DNA of 64,000 bases, from the NCBI RefSeq assembly GCF_003574625.1, contig NZ_QNUJ01000006.1, positions 62,001-126,000 on the forward strand. Direction: 5' to 3'. The DNA comes from Shinella zoogloeoides (GTDB taxonomy: Bacteria > Pseudomonadota > Alphaproteobacteria > Rhizobiales > Rhizobiaceae). This document shows, piece after piece, positions 1 to 10,141 of the stretch (its first letter is position 1; each line of letters starts with the position of its first letter). The position numbers and the translations under genes are program-made. The notes below the pieces were generated by a model, which made no database searches, was not told the DNA's origin, and saw nothing but the letters and a program-made list of their open reading frames with translations.

Positions 1-735
1 AAGCGGAAATTCGGCCTCGTGCATGTCGATATCGTGCCGAGCGATCCGGGCTCCACCTCCACGACGATCGGCATCGCCGAGGCGGGGGCGGCCGAGATCG
101 AGCGCTGGCTTAAGAAGAGCGAGCCCATCGTGCTCGCCGTCGGTACCGGGCGCACGCTGAAGGCGGCGATCGACCAGCTTCCGGCGATGGAGTGCCCGCA
201 GCACCGTATCCTGTCTCTCACCGGCAATATCGGGCCGGACGGCTCGGCCGCCTATTACAACGTCATCTTCTCCATGGCCGACGCGGTGAAGGCCCGGCAC
301 TATCCGATGCCGCTGCCCGTCCTCGTCTCCTCGACGGAGGAGCGCGATCTCCTGCACCGGCAGAGCCTCGTGCAGTCGACGCTTCAGCTCGGCCGCGAGG
401 CGGATGTCGCCTTCGTCGGCATCGGCGAGCTCGGCGCCGACGCGCCGCTCTGCCTCGACGGTTTCCTCGATCCCGAAGAGATGGCGCGGCTGATGGAGGA
501 GGGCGCGGCCGGCGAGATCTGCGGCTGGATGTTCGACAGTAATGGAAGGCTGCTCGACGGCAGCATCAACGAGCGCGTCGCCTCCGTGCCGCTGCCGCCG
601 CGCGAGACGACCACGGTCATCGGCCTTGCCAAGGGCAAGCGCAAATATGCCGCCCTTCTCGCCGCCCTCAGGGGCCGCATGATCAATGGCGTGATCACCG
701 ACGAAGCGACGGCGCGCGACCTGCTTTCGGCCTGA
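1..735 (+). CDS. SorC/DeoR-type sugar-binding transcriptional regulator, C-terminal part (5' end cut by window)
   Basis: The frame is open from the first base, so the N-terminal helix-turn-helix lies outside the window. The visible 244 residues match the SorC-type sugar-phosphate-binding domain, including the AVGTGRTLKAAI stretch near residue 40 and a VGIGELG turn further on; full-length family members are about 310-330 residues. It sits directly upstream of and codirectional with the polyol operon, so it is most likely the local regulator responding to a polyol-derived phosphorylated sugar. The family is clear; the ligand is inferred from context. Confidence 0.82.
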   Translation, partial: KRKFGLVHVDIVPSDPGSTSTTIGIAEAGAAEIERWLKKSEPIVLAVGTGRTLKAAIDQLPAMECPQHRILSLTGNIGPDGSAAYYNVIFSMADAVKARHYPMPLPVLVSSTEERDLLHRQSLVQSTLQLGREADVAFVGIGELGADAPLCLDGFLDPEEMARLMEEGAAGEICGWMFDSNGRLLDGSINERVASVPLPPRETTTVIGLAKGKRKYAALLAALRGRMINGVITDEATARDLLSA

Positions 736-816
736 CGGCGTTTTCGCCCGGCAGAAATTTTCCATGAGATTCAAGGCATGGCTGCGTGCATTGTGCATTG
801 CAGCAACGAATGGTCG

Positions 817-871
817 TTGACTTCCTGCGGCATTGTGTGAGTAATTGCCCATGAGCGAAGCAAATGCTCAT
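817..871 (+). promoter_or_regulatory. Candidate promoter and operator of the polyol operon
   Basis: A TTGACT element at 817-822 has a weak -10 (AGTAAT, 840-845) 17 bases downstream. An inverted repeat ATGAGC-N9-GCTCAT at 851-871 falls where transcription would begin, just before the smoE ribosome-binding site. The layout suits repression by the adjacent SorC-type regulator, but neither element has been tested. Confidence 0.35.
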
Positions 872-892
872 AACCCTTCTGGGAGGAAGATG

Positions 893-2203
893 ATGAATTT
901 GAGAACCCTTCTGCTGGGCACCTGCTCGGCTGCTCTTCTTGCCGGTTTCGCCAATGCCGAAACCCTCACGATCGCTACCGTCAACAACGGCGACATGATC
1001 CGCATGCAGGGGCTGACGGAAGACTTCACCACCAAGAATCCGGACATTCAGCTCGAGTGGGTGACGCTCGAGGAAAACGTGCTGCGCGAGCGCGTCACGA
1101 CCGATATCGCGACGAAGGGCGGCCAGTACGACATCGTCACGATCGGCAACTACGAAGTTCCGATCTGGGCGAAGCAGGGCTGGCTGGTCGCGCTCGACGG
1201 CCTCGGCGACGACTATGACGTCGACGACCTCCTGCCGGCGATCCGCGGCGGCCTTTCCGTCGACGGCAAGCTCTATGCCGCGCCGTTCTACGGCGAATCC
1301 GCCATGATCATGTACCGCAAGGACCTGTTCGAGAAGGCCGGCCTCAAGATGCCCGATTCCCCGACCTGGGAATTCATCGGCGATGCCGCCCGCAAGATCA
1401 CCGACCGCAGCGCCGACATCAACGGCATCTGCCTTCGTGGCAAGGCGGGCTGGGGCGAGAACATGGCGTTTCTCTCCGCGCTCAACAACTCCTTCGGCGG
1501 TCGCTGGTTCGACGAGAAGTGGCAGCCGCAGTTCGACCAGCCGGAGTGGAAGGCCTCCCTCCAGTTCTATGTCGACCTGATGAAGGATGCCGGCCCGCAG
1601 GGCGCCTCGTCCAACGGCTTCAACGAGAATCTGACGCTCTTCCAGCAGGGCAAGTGCGGCATGTGGATCGATGCGACGGTCGCCGCTTCCTTCGTTTCCA
1701 ACCCGAAGGACTCGACGGTCGCCGACAAGGTCGGCTACGCGATCTTCCCGGATACGGGTAACGGCAACCATGGCCATTGGCTGTGGTCGTGGAACCTCGC
1801 CATTCCGGCAAGCTCGACCAAGGCGGAAGCCGCGCAGAAGTTCATCGCTTGGGCGACCGGCAAGGGCTACACCGAGCTCGTCGCCAGCAAGGAAGGCTGG
1901 GCGAACGTTCCTCCGGGCACGCGCACCTCGCTCTACAAGAATGCCGAGTACGAGAAGGCAGCGCCCTTCGCGGCTCCGACCCTTGCGGCGATGGACGCGG
2001 CGGACATCACCAAGCCCTCGGTCAAGCCGGTGCCCTATACGGGTGGCCAGTTCGTCGCGATCCCGGAATTCCAGGGTCTCGGCACGACGGTCGGCCAGCT
2101 CTTCTCGGCCGTGCTCGCAGGCCAGTCCTCCGTGGACGACGCGCTGGCACAGGCCCAGACGACGGCCGTGCGCGAAATGACCCGCGCCGGCTACATCAAG
2201 TAA
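893..2203 (+). CDS. smoE: Sorbitol/mannitol ABC transporter, periplasmic substrate-binding protein
   Basis: A 436-residue extracellular solute-binding protein family 1 member. It opens with a Sec signal peptide (MNLRTLLLGTCSAALLAGF, cleavage likely after ANA near residue 22), and the mature region has the usual two-lobed binding-protein pattern with YAAPFYGESAMIMYRKD. Start 893 is chosen because GGGAGGAAG at 881-889 precedes it; the frame is open further upstream but without a signal peptide. It is first in smoEFGK-smoS-mtlK, matching the polyol (sorbitol, mannitol, arabitol) transporters of Rhodobacter and rhizobia. The exact polyol is inferred. Confidence 0.9.
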   Translation: MNLRTLLLGTCSAALLAGFANAETLTIATVNNGDMIRMQGLTEDFTTKNPDIQLEWVTLEENVLRERVTTDIATKGGQYDIVTIGNYEVPIWAKQGWLVALDGLGDDYDVDDLLPAIRGGLSVDGKLYAAPFYGESAMIMYRKDLFEKAGLKMPDSPTWEFIGDAARKITDRSADINGICLRGKAGWGENMAFLSALNNSFGGRWFDEKWQPQFDQPEWKASLQFYVDLMKDAGPQGASSNGFNENLTLFQQGKCGMWIDATVAASFVSNPKDSTVADKVGYAIFPDTGNGNHGHWLWSWNLAIPASSTKAEAAQKFIAWATGKGYTELVASKEGWANVPPGTRTSLYKNAEYEKAAPFAAPTLAAMDAADITKPSVKPVPYTGGQFVAIPEFQGLGTTVGQLFSAVLAGQSSVDDALAQAQTTAVREMTRAGYIK

Positions 2204-2221
2204 GCCTCCTCCCCAAGGACG

Positions 2222-2249
2222 GGCTGCCCGGAATGCGTTCCGGGCAGCC
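2222..2249. repeat. Intercistronic hairpin between smoE and smoF
   Basis: A perfect 12-bp stem (2222-2233 with 2238-2249) and a 4-base loop start 18 bases after the smoE stop, with no T-run. Such hairpins after a binding-protein gene commonly stabilise the upstream mRNA or lower read-through, so that binding protein exceeds permease. This role is inferred. Confidence 0.6.
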
Positions 2250-2285
2250 GAGGACGCGGGGTTTCGTGCTCGGCGTTTGCCTCCC

Positions 2286-2395
2286 CCTGCCGGGACCTTC
2301 TCCCCGCAGGCGGGGAGAAGGAGGAAAACGGCGCGCCCATCGTTCCTCTCCCCGCCTGTGGGGTGAGGATGCCGGCAGGCAGGTGAGGGGCCGCT
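2286..2395. repeat. Rhizobial intergenic palindromic repeat
   Basis: Contains the palindrome CCTTCTCCCCGC-AG-GCGGGGAGAAGG (2296-2321) followed by a second, looser CTCTCCCCGCC.../GGGGTGAGG unit. GC-rich dyads of this kind are scattered through Rhizobiaceae intergenic regions and generate long spurious antisense frames. It fills most of the smoE-smoF gap and leaves the smoF ribosome-binding site intact. Confidence 0.6.
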
Positions 2396-2452
2396 GGCGG
2401 CATATATGATCTGACAGCATCGGCCGGCCGCACCGGCCCTCGGGAGGAAATC

Positions 2453-3325
2453 ATGGCGACGGAGAATACGCGCGGGCTTGCGCGGCTGATGTTGGCGCCC
2501 TCTGTGGGCTTGCTTCTGATCTGGATGATCGTGCCGCTGGCGATGACGCTGTGGTTCTCGTTCCAGAACTACAACCTGCTGAACCCTGCGAATGTCAGCT
2601 GGACGGGGCTCTTCAACTACCAGTTCTTCTATACCGATCCGGCCTTCTTCCAGTCGATCTGGAACACGCTGATGATCGTCGGCGGGGTGCTGCTCATCAC
2701 CGTCGTCGGCGGGATCGCCATCGCGCTTCTCCTCGACCAGCCGGTCTGGGGGCAGGGGATCGTGCGCATCATGATCATCTCGCCCTTCTTCGTCATGCCG
2801 CCGGTGGCGGCGCTGGTGTGGAAGAATATGATCATGCATCCGGGCTACGGGGTGCTTGCGGATATCAACCGCGCCTTCGGCTTCCAGCCCATCGACTGGT
2901 TCGCCCAGTTCCCGCTGCTCTCCATCATCATCATCGTCGCCTGGCAATGGCTGCCGTTTGCGACGCTCATCCTGCTGACCGCCCTGCAATCGCTCGACGG
3001 CGAGCAGAAGGAAGCGGCCGAGATGGACGGCGCGGGCTTCGTTTCCCGCTTCATCTACCTGACGCTGCCGCATCTCGCGCGCGCCATCACGGTCGTCATT
3101 CTCATCCAGACGATCTTCCTGCTCGGCGTCTATGCGGAAATCCTCGTCACCACCAATGGTGGTCCGGGCTATGCCTCGACGAACCTCGCCTTCCTGATCT
3201 ACCGCACCGCGCTCCTCGGCTACGATGTGGGCGGCGCCTCCGCCGGCGGCATCATCGCCGTCATCCTCGCCAATATCGTCGCCATCTTCCTGATGCGCGC
3301 CGTCGGCAAGAACCTGGACAAGTAG
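2453..3325 (+). CDS. smoF: Polyol ABC transporter permease (MalF-like)
   Basis: A 290-residue inner-membrane permease of the carbohydrate uptake (CUT1) type with about six transmembrane segments. The EAA loop is present around residues 185-205 (KEAAEMDGAGFVSRFIY), the contact site for the ATPase. The start follows a CGGGAGGAAATC ribosome-binding site. It lies between smoE and smoG and pairs with SmoG to form the membrane channel. Confidence 0.9.
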   Translation: MATENTRGLARLMLAPSVGLLLIWMIVPLAMTLWFSFQNYNLLNPANVSWTGLFNYQFFYTDPAFFQSIWNTLMIVGGVLLITVVGGIAIALLLDQPVWGQGIVRIMIISPFFVMPPVAALVWKNMIMHPGYGVLADINRAFGFQPIDWFAQFPLLSIIIIVAWQWLPFATLILLTALQSLDGEQKEAAEMDGAGFVSRFIYLTLPHLARAITVVILIQTIFLLGVYAEILVTTNGGPGYASTNLAFLIYRTALLGYDVGGASAGGIIAVILANIVAIFLMRAVGKNLDK

Positions 3326-3336
3326 GGAGAGAAGCC

Positions 3337-4161
3337 ATGGCAAGAGCCGTTTCGACCCGCCACAAGGTTGTGGCCACGATCGCCGCCTGGATCGTCGCGC
3401 TGATCATCTTCTTCCCGATCCTCTATACCGTCATCACCTCGCTGAAGACGGAGCCGGAGGCGATCAAGGGCTTCAGCCTCATCCCGTCCTTCACGCTGGA
3501 AAGCTACGTGACGGTGCAGACCCAGCGCGACTATCTCAAGCCCTTCATGAACTCGGTGGTCATCTCCGTCGGTTCCACGCTGCTGGCGCTTATCGTCGCC
3601 ATCCCCGCCGCCTGGTCGATGGCCTTCGCGCCGACGCGCCGGACCAAGGACATCCTGATGTGGATGCTCTCGACCAAGATGATGCCGGCCGTCGCCGTGC
3701 TGGTGCCGATCTACCTGATCTTCCGCGACACGGGCCTTCTCGACACGCGCTTCGGCCTCACCGTCATGCTGACGCTGATCAACCTGCCGATCGTCGTGTG
3801 GATGCTCTACACCTACTTCCGCGAAATCCCCGGCGAGATCCTGGAAGCGGCCCGCATGGACGGAGCGACGCTCTGGGGCGAGATCGTGCATGTGCTGACG
3901 CCGATGGCGGTGCCGGGCATCGCCTCGACGCTGCTGCTCAACATCATCCTCGCCTGGAACGAATCCTTCTGGACGATCCGCCTGACGACGACCAACGCCG
4001 CGCCGCTCACGGCCTTCATCGCCTCGTTCTCAAGTCCGCAAGGGTTGTTCTGGGCGAAACTCTCGGCGGCATCCACGCTCGCCATCGCCCCCATCCTCAT
4101 CATGGGATGGTTCAGCCAGAAACAGCTTGTCCGCGGCCTGACCTTCGGCGCCGTGAAGTAA
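3337..4161 (+). CDS. smoG: Polyol ABC transporter permease (MalG-like)
   Basis: A 274-residue CUT1 permease beginning 11 bases after smoF with a GGGAGAGAAG ribosome-binding site. It has a first membrane helix at residues about 12-32, the [10 protein letters not shown] segment typical of MalG homologues, and the EAA motif [17 protein letters not shown]. It partners SmoF. The frame is open far upstream, but only this ATG has a ribosome-binding site and a MalG-type N-terminus. Confidence 0.9.
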   Translation: MARAVSTRHKVVATIAAWIVALIIFFPILYTVITSLKTEPEAIKGFSLIPSFTLESYVTVQTQRDYLKPFMNSVVISVGSTLLALIVAIPAAWSMAFAPTRRTKDILMWMLSTKMMPAVAVLVPIYLIFRDTGLLDTRFGLTVMLTLINLPIVVWMLYTYFREIPGEILEAARMDGATLWGEIVHVLTPMAVPGIASTLLLNIILAWNESFWTIRLTTTNAAPLTAFIASFSSPQGLFWAKLSAASTLAIAPILIMGWFSQKQLVRGLTFGAVK

Positions 4162-4174
4162 GGGGAGGGAACTC

Positions 4175-5172
<998 letters not shown>

Positions 5173-5176
<4 letters not shown>

Positions 5177-5946
5177 ACAGACTGGAAGGCAAGAGCGCGC
5201 TGATCACCGGATCGGCGCGGGGTATCGGCCGCGCTTTCGCGGAGGCCTATGTCCGCGAGGGCGCGCGCGTCGCCATCGCCGACATCAATATCGAGCGGGC
5301 CGAGGCGACCGCGAAGGAGATCGGCCCTGCGGCCTATGCGATCCAGATGGACGTGACGCGGCAGGAGTCCATCGACGCGGCCATCGGGACCTGCGTGAAG
5401 GAGGCCGGCGGGCTCGACATCCTCGTCAACAACGCCGCGCTCTTCGATCTCGCGCCGATCGTCGAGATCACGCGGGAGAGCTACGACAGGCTGTTCTCGC
5501 TCAATGTCGCCGGCACGCTCTTCACAATGCAAGCTGCGGCGAAACAGATGATCGCGCAGGGCCGCGGCGGCAAGATCGTCAATATGGCGAGCCAGGCCGG
5601 CCGGCGCGGCGAGGCGCTCGTCGCCATCTACTGCGCCACCAAGGCGGCGGTCATCAGCCTGACCCAGTCGGCCGGGCTGAACCTCATCAGGCACGGCATC
5701 AACGTCAACGCCATCGCCCCCGGCGTGGTCGACGGCGAGCACTGGGACGGCGTCGACGCGCTCTTTGCGAAATACGAGAACCGGCCGCTCGGCGAGAAGA
5801 AGCGCCTCGTCGGCGCCGAAGTGCCCTTCGGCCGCATGGGAACGGCGGACGACCTCACCGGCATGGCGATCTTCCTGGCCTCTGAGGAGAGCAACTACGT
5901 CGTCGCCCAGACCTACAATGTCGACGGCGGCAACTGGATGAGCTGA
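5173..5946 (+). CDS. smoS: Short-chain sorbitol (L-iditol 2-) dehydrogenase
   Basis: A 257-residue classical SDR. The NAD-binding motif TGSARGIG lies at residues 13-20, NNAA near 87, and the catalytic Ser (NMAS) plus YCATK (Tyr-x3-Lys) near 153-157. Length and position after smoK match the sorbitol dehydrogenase that oxidises D-sorbitol to D-fructose (and galactitol to tagatose) in polyol operons. The substrate is inferred from synteny. It starts within the smoK stop codon. Confidence 0.87.
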
Positions 5947-5965
5947 GCCCGCGCCGAACGCGGGC
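5947..5965. repeat. Intercistronic hairpin between smoS and mtlK
   Basis: GCCCGCG pairs with CGCGGGC around a CCGAA loop directly after the smoS stop. There is no T-run, so it is more likely an mRNA-processing or stability element than a terminator. Confidence 0.45.
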
Positions 5966-6006
5966 CCGGCAAGAGAGATGACCGGACAGACCGGAAGGAA
6001 TGGACC

Positions 6007-7491
6007 ATGACCACGAAACTGTCGCTCGCCAATCTCAGGGAAATCGCCAGGACGGCAAGCGTGCCCGCCTATGAGCGCGGCAGCCTTGCGGCCGGCATCG
6101 TCCATTTCGGCGTCGGCAATTTCCACCGGGCGCATCAGGCGGTCTATCTCGACGACCTCTTCAATCTCGGCCTCGACCATGACTGGGCGATCATCGGTGC
6201 GGGCGTGCTGCCCTCCGATGCGGCGATGCGCGACAAGCTCGCGGGCCAGGATTTCCTGACGACCGTGGTCGAGCAGGACAACAACCGCTCCGGCGCGCGC
6301 GTCACCGGCGCGATGATCGGCTATCTCGCCCCCGGCAATGCGGCGGCGACCGTCGCCCGGCTTGCCGATCCGGCGATCCGCATCGTCTCGCTGACCATCA
6401 CCGAGGGCGGCTATTTCATCGATCCGGCCTCCGGCGTCTTCGATCCCACCCATCCGGCGATTGCCGCCGACGCCGCCAATCCCGGCGATCCGAAGACCGT
6501 CTTCGGCCTCATCCTCGCTGGCCTCAGGGCGCGCCGGGAGAAGGGCATTGCGCCCTACACCGTCATGTCCTGCGACAACATTCCCGGCAATGGCGAGGTC
6601 ACGCACGCCGCCATCTCCGGCCTTGCCCGTCTTTCCGATCCGGCGCTCGCCGACTGGATCGACGCCAATGTCGCCTTCCCGAACGGCATGGTCGACCGCA
6701 TCACGCCCGCCACCGGGCCGCGCGAGATCGGCATCGCGGCCGACGACTACGGCATCGACGATGCCTGGCCGGTCTTCTGCGAGGAATTCAAGCAATGGGT
6801 GCTGGAGGATCATTTCCCGCAAGGCCGCCCGGCGCTGGAGAAGGCCGGCGTCCAGTTCGTGCCGGATGTCGCGCCCTACGAGCACATGAAGATCCGCATC
6901 CTCAACGGCGGTCATGCGGCCATCGCGTATCCGGCGGCGCTGCTCGACATCCATTTCGTGCACGAGGCGATGGAGGATGCGGATATCCGCGCGTTCCTCG
7001 CCAAGCTGGAGCGGGACGAGATCATCCCCGTCATCCCGCCCGTGCCGGATACCGACCTCAACGACTATTATGCACTCATCGAGCGGCGCTTCTCCAATCC
7101 GAAGATCGCCGATACGATCCCGCGGCTGGCGCAGGACGGGTCCAACCGCCAGCCGAAGTTCATCCTGCCCTCCACCGCCGACCGGCTGTCGCGCGGCGAG
7201 GACGTCGTCGGCCTCTCGCTGGTCTCGGCGCTCTGGTGCCATTATCTCGCCGGCACGACCGACAGCGGCAAGGATATCGTCTTCAACGATCCCAATATCG
7301 ACCGCATCCGCGCCGCCGCGACGGCCGCCAGGGACGAGCCGCTCGCCTTCCTCGACATGAAGGACATCTTCGGCTCCGTCGGCACGTCGGAACTCTTCCG
7401 CCGGCGCTTTGCCGATGCGCTCCGCTCTCTTCAGAAAGAAGGAACGCGTGCGACGCTGAAGCGCTATCTGGAAGGCCGTCTCGCAAAGTGA
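6007..7491 (+). CDS. mtlK: Mannitol/D-arabitol 2-dehydrogenase (polyol-specific long-chain dehydrogenase)
   Basis: A 494-residue member of the long-chain polyol dehydrogenase family (usual length 480-500). The N-terminal nucleotide-binding part includes HFGVGNFHRAHQ, and the catalytic Lys-x4-Asn-x2-His pattern is visible as KIRILNGGH near residue 298. It oxidises D-mannitol to fructose and often D-arabitol to xylulose with NAD. Its position after smoS completes the polyol oxidation module. Confidence 0.92.
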   Translation: MTTKLSLANLREIARTASVPAYERGSLAAGIVHFGVGNFHRAHQAVYLDDLFNLGLDHDWAIIGAGVLPSDAAMRDKLAGQDFLTTVVEQDNNRSGARVTGAMIGYLAPGNAAATVARLADPAIRIVSLTITEGGYFIDPASGVFDPTHPAIAADAANPGDPKTVFGLILAGLRARREKGIAPYTVMSCDNIPGNGEVTHAAISGLARLSDPALADWIDANVAFPNGMVDRITPATGPREIGIAADDYGIDDAWPVFCEEFKQWVLEDHFPQGRPALEKAGVQFVPDVAPYEHMKIRILNGGHAAIAYPAALLDIHFVHEAMEDADIRAFLAKLERDEIIPVIPPVPDTDLNDYYALIERRFSNPKIADTIPRLAQDGSNRQPKFILPSTADRLSRGEDVVGLSLVSALWCHYLAGTTDSGKDIVFNDPNIDRIRAAATAARDEPLAFLDMKDIFGSVGTSELFRRRFADALRSLQKEGTRATLKRYLEGRLAK

Positions 7492-7567
7492 GGAGATCGG
7501 CAATCGGGGCTTTTCATCGCGCGGGGCAGACAGTACCAACGGGGGCCTGAAAACGGAACGGAACGCC

Positions 7568-8260
7568 ATGGCCGCCAAAGCGACAGAACTGGTCATCTTC
7601 GATTGCGACGGGGTGCTCGTCGACAGCGAACCCATCTCGATCACCGTTCTGGTCGAAGCGCTCGCCGCCGCGGGCGTCGCGATGAGCGAGGCGGAGGCGC
7701 ACGAACGCTTTCTCGGCCGCAGCCTCAAGAGCATGTCGGAAATCCTGCATGACGAATACGGCCTTGCTGTAGACGCGGCCTTCCTCGAGGCCATGCGCAA
7801 GGTGCTCTACGAGCGCTTCCGTTCGGAACTCCAGCCGATAGCCGGCGTCGCCGAGACCGTCGATGCGCTCGGCGTCGCCCATTGCGTGGCCTCGTCCAGC
7901 CAGCCGGAGCGCATCCGGCTGTCGCTTTCCGTGACCGGTCTCCTCGACTGCTTCGAGCCGAACATTTTCAGCGCCAGCATGGTCACCCACGGCAAGCCGG
8001 CGCCGGATCTCTTCCTCCATGCCAGCGCCGAGATGGGTGTGGACCCCGCGCGCTGCGTGGTGGTGGAGGACAGCCCCGCCGGCATCATGGCCGCCAAGGC
8101 CGCCGGCATGCGGGTCGTCGCCTTCACCGGCGGCTCCCATGCGCGCACGCCCCGTCATCGCGACGCGCTGCTCGACCTTCGCCCCGACGCGCTGTTTGAC
8201 GACATGCGGGAATTGTTACAGTTTGTCCGCGAGGAAGAGGACGTCGGGAAAGAGCATTGA
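7568..8260 (+). CDS. HAD-superfamily phosphatase (beta-phosphoglucomutase-like)
   Basis: A 230-residue HAD subfamily IA hydrolase: motif I FDCDGVLVDSEP near residue 10, a helical cap, motif II ASSSQPER, motif III lysine in HGKPAPD and motif IV VVEDSPAGI. It probably dephosphorylates a phosphosugar or phosphopolyol; the precise substrate cannot be read from sequence. It sits between mtlK and the kinase, and its stop overlaps the kinase start, so the two are coupled. Confidence 0.85.
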   Translation: MAAKATELVIFDCDGVLVDSEPISITVLVEALAAAGVAMSEAEAHERFLGRSLKSMSEILHDEYGLAVDAAFLEAMRKVLYERFRSELQPIAGVAETVDALGVAHCVASSSQPERIRLSLSVTGLLDCFEPNIFSASMVTHGKPAPDLFLHASAEMGVDPARCVVVEDSPAGIMAAKAAGMRVVAFTGGSHARTPRHRDALLDLRPDALFDDMRELLQFVREEEDVGKEH

Positions 8261-9840
8261 TGCGCGATCTGATCGTTGCGGTGGACATCGGCACGGGCAG
8301 TGCCCGCGCCGGTGTGTTCGACCGGAGCGGTGCGCTGCTCGGGCGTTCCGAGCATCCGATCGCCATGCGCCGCCCGGCGGCCGACCATGCCGAACACGAT
8401 TCCGAGGATATCTGGCGCGCCGTCTGCGGCGCGGTCCGGCGTGCCTGCGCGGCGGCGGATGCGCGCCCGTCGCGGGTCGCCGCGCTCGGCGTGGATGCGA
8501 CCTGCTCGCTGGTCGTCCGCGACGGGGCGGGAAAGCCGCTCGCCGTTTCCGGCGATGACGCGCGCTGGGATACGATCGTCTGGCTCGACCACCGGGCGCT
8601 GGAGGAGGCCGATGCCTGCACGGCGACGGCGCATCCGGTGCTTGATCATTCCGGGCGCGTGATGTCGCCGGAAATGGAAATGCCGAAGCTCATGTGGCTG
8701 AAGCGCCACCGGCCCGGGCAATGGGCCAAGGCCGGCTATTTCTTCGATCTCGCCGATTTCGTCACCTGGCGGGCGACGGGCTCGAATGCTCGCTCGCGCT
8801 GCACGATGACGGCCAAATGGAACTACCTTTCCCATGCGGAAAGGCCCTGGAGCGAGGATTTCCTCGCCGCGATCGGGCTCGAGGACGTGCGCGAGCGCGG
8901 GTCGCTGCCGCAAACGACCCTGCCCGTCGGGCAGGCGGTCGGGCGGCTCGCCGCCGGGGCGGCGGAAGACCTCGGGCTGGATACGGACTGCGTGGTCGCG
9001 AGCGGCCTCATCGATGCCTATGCCGGCGCCTTCGGCGTGCTCGGCCCGTTCGCCGGCGCGCCGGAAAAGCTGGAGCGGCAGCTTGCGCTGATCGGCGGGA
9101 CGTCGAGCTGCATCGTCGCCTTCGCGCGGGAAAAGAAATTCGGCTACGGCATGTGGGGACCCTATTACGAGGCGGTCCTGCCGGGCCTCTGGCTGCTGGA
9201 GGGCGGCCAGTCGGCGGCGGGCGCGCTACTCGATCACATCGTCGGCACGCACAGCGCCGGCGGCGAGCCCACGGCGGCAACGCATGCCCGGATCGTCGCG
9301 CGGATCGGAGAACTGCGGGCCGAAGAGGGCGAGGCCTTTGCAGAGCGGCTGCATGTCCTGCCCGATTTTCACGGCAACCGCTCGCCGCTCGCCGATCCCC
9401 ATGCCCTCGGCGTGATCAGCGGGCTGGCGCTCGATGCCTCCTTCGACGGGCTCTGCCGGCTCTACTGGCGGACCTCGGTCGCCATCGCGCTCGGCATCCG
9501 CCATATCCTCGAAAAGCTCGCCGACGGCGGCTATCCGCTCGATACGCTCCATGTCGCGGGCGGCCACGTGCGCAATCCGCTGCTGATGGAACTCTACCGG
9601 GACGTGACCGGCTGCCGTCTCGTCGTGCCGCAGACGCAGGACGCGGTGCTGCTCGGCACGGCGATGGCCGCGGCGGTTGCCGGCGGCCTCTATCCGGACC
9701 TGCCGGCGGCGGGATCAGGCATGTATCCGGGCGGGCGGGAATACCTGCCGGATACGACCCGAAAGGCCCGCTACGACCGGGATTTCCGGCGCTTCCTGGC
9801 GCTCTATCGCCATCGCGCCGAGCTCGACGCGATCGACTGA
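8260..9840 (+). CDS. FGGY-family carbohydrate kinase (ribulo-/xylulokinase-like)
   Basis: A 526-residue FGGY kinase. The ATPase phosphate-1 motif VDIGTGSARAG starts at residue 6, GGTSSC lies mid-protein, and VAGGHVRNPLL near 435 is the adenosine-binding segment. It most likely phosphorylates the ketopentose produced by the polyol dehydrogenases (D-xylulose or D-ribulose); which one is not decidable here. It is the last gene of the polyol operon, followed by a small-RNA locus whose terminator may also serve it. Confidence 0.85.
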   Translation: MRDLIVAVDIGTGSARAGVFDRSGALLGRSEHPIAMRRPAADHAEHDSEDIWRAVCGAVRRACAAADARPSRVAALGVDATCSLVVRDGAGKPLAVSGDDARWDTIVWLDHRALEEADACTATAHPVLDHSGRVMSPEMEMPKLMWLKRHRPGQWAKAGYFFDLADFVTWRATGSNARSRCTMTAKWNYLSHAERPWSEDFLAAIGLEDVRERGSLPQTTLPVGQAVGRLAAGAAEDLGLDTDCVVASGLIDAYAGAFGVLGPFAGAPEKLERQLALIGGTSSCIVAFAREKKFGYGMWGPYYEAVLPGLWLLEGGQSAAGALLDHIVGTHSAGGEPTAATHARIVARIGELRAEEGEAFAERLHVLPDFHGNRSPLADPHALGVISGLALDASFDGLCRLYWRTSVAIALGIRHILEKLADGGYPLDTLHVAGGHVRNPLLMELYRDVTGCRLVVPQTQDAVLLGTAMAAAVAGGLYPDLPAAGSGMYPGGREYLPDTTRKARYDRDFRRFLALYRHRAELDAID

Positions 9841-9868
9841 AAAAATCTCGAAAAATTTGCAACCGGGC

Positions 9869-9893
9869 GGAACCAAATCGTGCGTCGCGTGTT
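9869..9893 (+). promoter_or_regulatory. EcfG (general stress sigma) promoter for the GsrN-like RNA
   Basis: GGAAC at 9869-9873, then 16 bases, then TGTT at 9890-9893, against the consensus GGAAC-N16/17-CGTT (equivalently GGAAC-N18-TT). It faces away from the kinase gene, into a region with no reading frame but strong RNA structure. Confidence 0.65.
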
Positions 9894-9898
9894 TCTAG

Positions 9899-10030
9899 GT
9901 CGTCACCGGTCTGCGCATATCCCCCAAATGCGAGGCCCTCGACCGGTGAACGACCACGACACCGTGTCCCCCTCCGGTCCGTGGATACTCAAGCAGCCAG
10001 TGCCTCCCCGGCGCTGGCTGTTTTCTCTTT
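9899..10030 (+). ncRNA. Probable general-stress small RNA, GsrN-like
   Basis: About 130 nt between an EcfG promoter and an intrinsic terminator, with no credible frame. A long stem (9898-9911 with 9941-9955, one bulged base, 13 pairs) encloses a hairpin CGCAT/ATGCG whose loop ATCCCCCAA (9919-9927) exposes five cytosines. A C-rich 5' loop, a sigma-EcfG promoter and a terminator hairpin define GsrN of Caulobacter, and homologues elsewhere in Alphaproteobacteria often sit near the GSR locus. Here it adjoins phyR. Structure and promoter are read directly; identity is inferred. Confidence 0.65.
9994..10030 (+). terminator. Rho-independent terminator of the small RNA (and polyol operon)
   Basis: An 11-bp stem with one G-T pair (CAGCCAGTGCC, 9994-10004, with GGCGCTGGCTG, 10010-10020), loop TCCCC, followed by TTTTCTCTTT. 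Confidence 0.8.
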
Positions 10031-10067
10031 GGGGCCTGCCCCGTCATGTCCGTATGGTCGGCATGGC

Positions 10068-10106
10068 AAAAAAAGGCGGCGGTGGGCGTGCCGTCCCACC
10101 GCCGCC
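10068..10106 (-). terminator. Rho-independent terminator of phyR
   Basis: Read on the minus strand: a perfect 12-bp stem (10095-10106 with 10075-10086), 8-base loop, then seven T (10074-10068). It lies about 35 bases after the phyR stop. Confidence 0.85.
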
Positions 10107-10141
10107 AGCCGCGCCGCCGCTGCGGCTATCCGGGAGCGAGA

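Noticed and set aside
695-3343. A very long minus-strand open frame antisense to the smo genes
   Set aside because: Its residues are Arg/Asp/His-rich with no fold pattern, it crosses a known rhizobial palindromic repeat, and the plus strand encodes clear SmoE and SmoF. High GC makes such antisense frames common.
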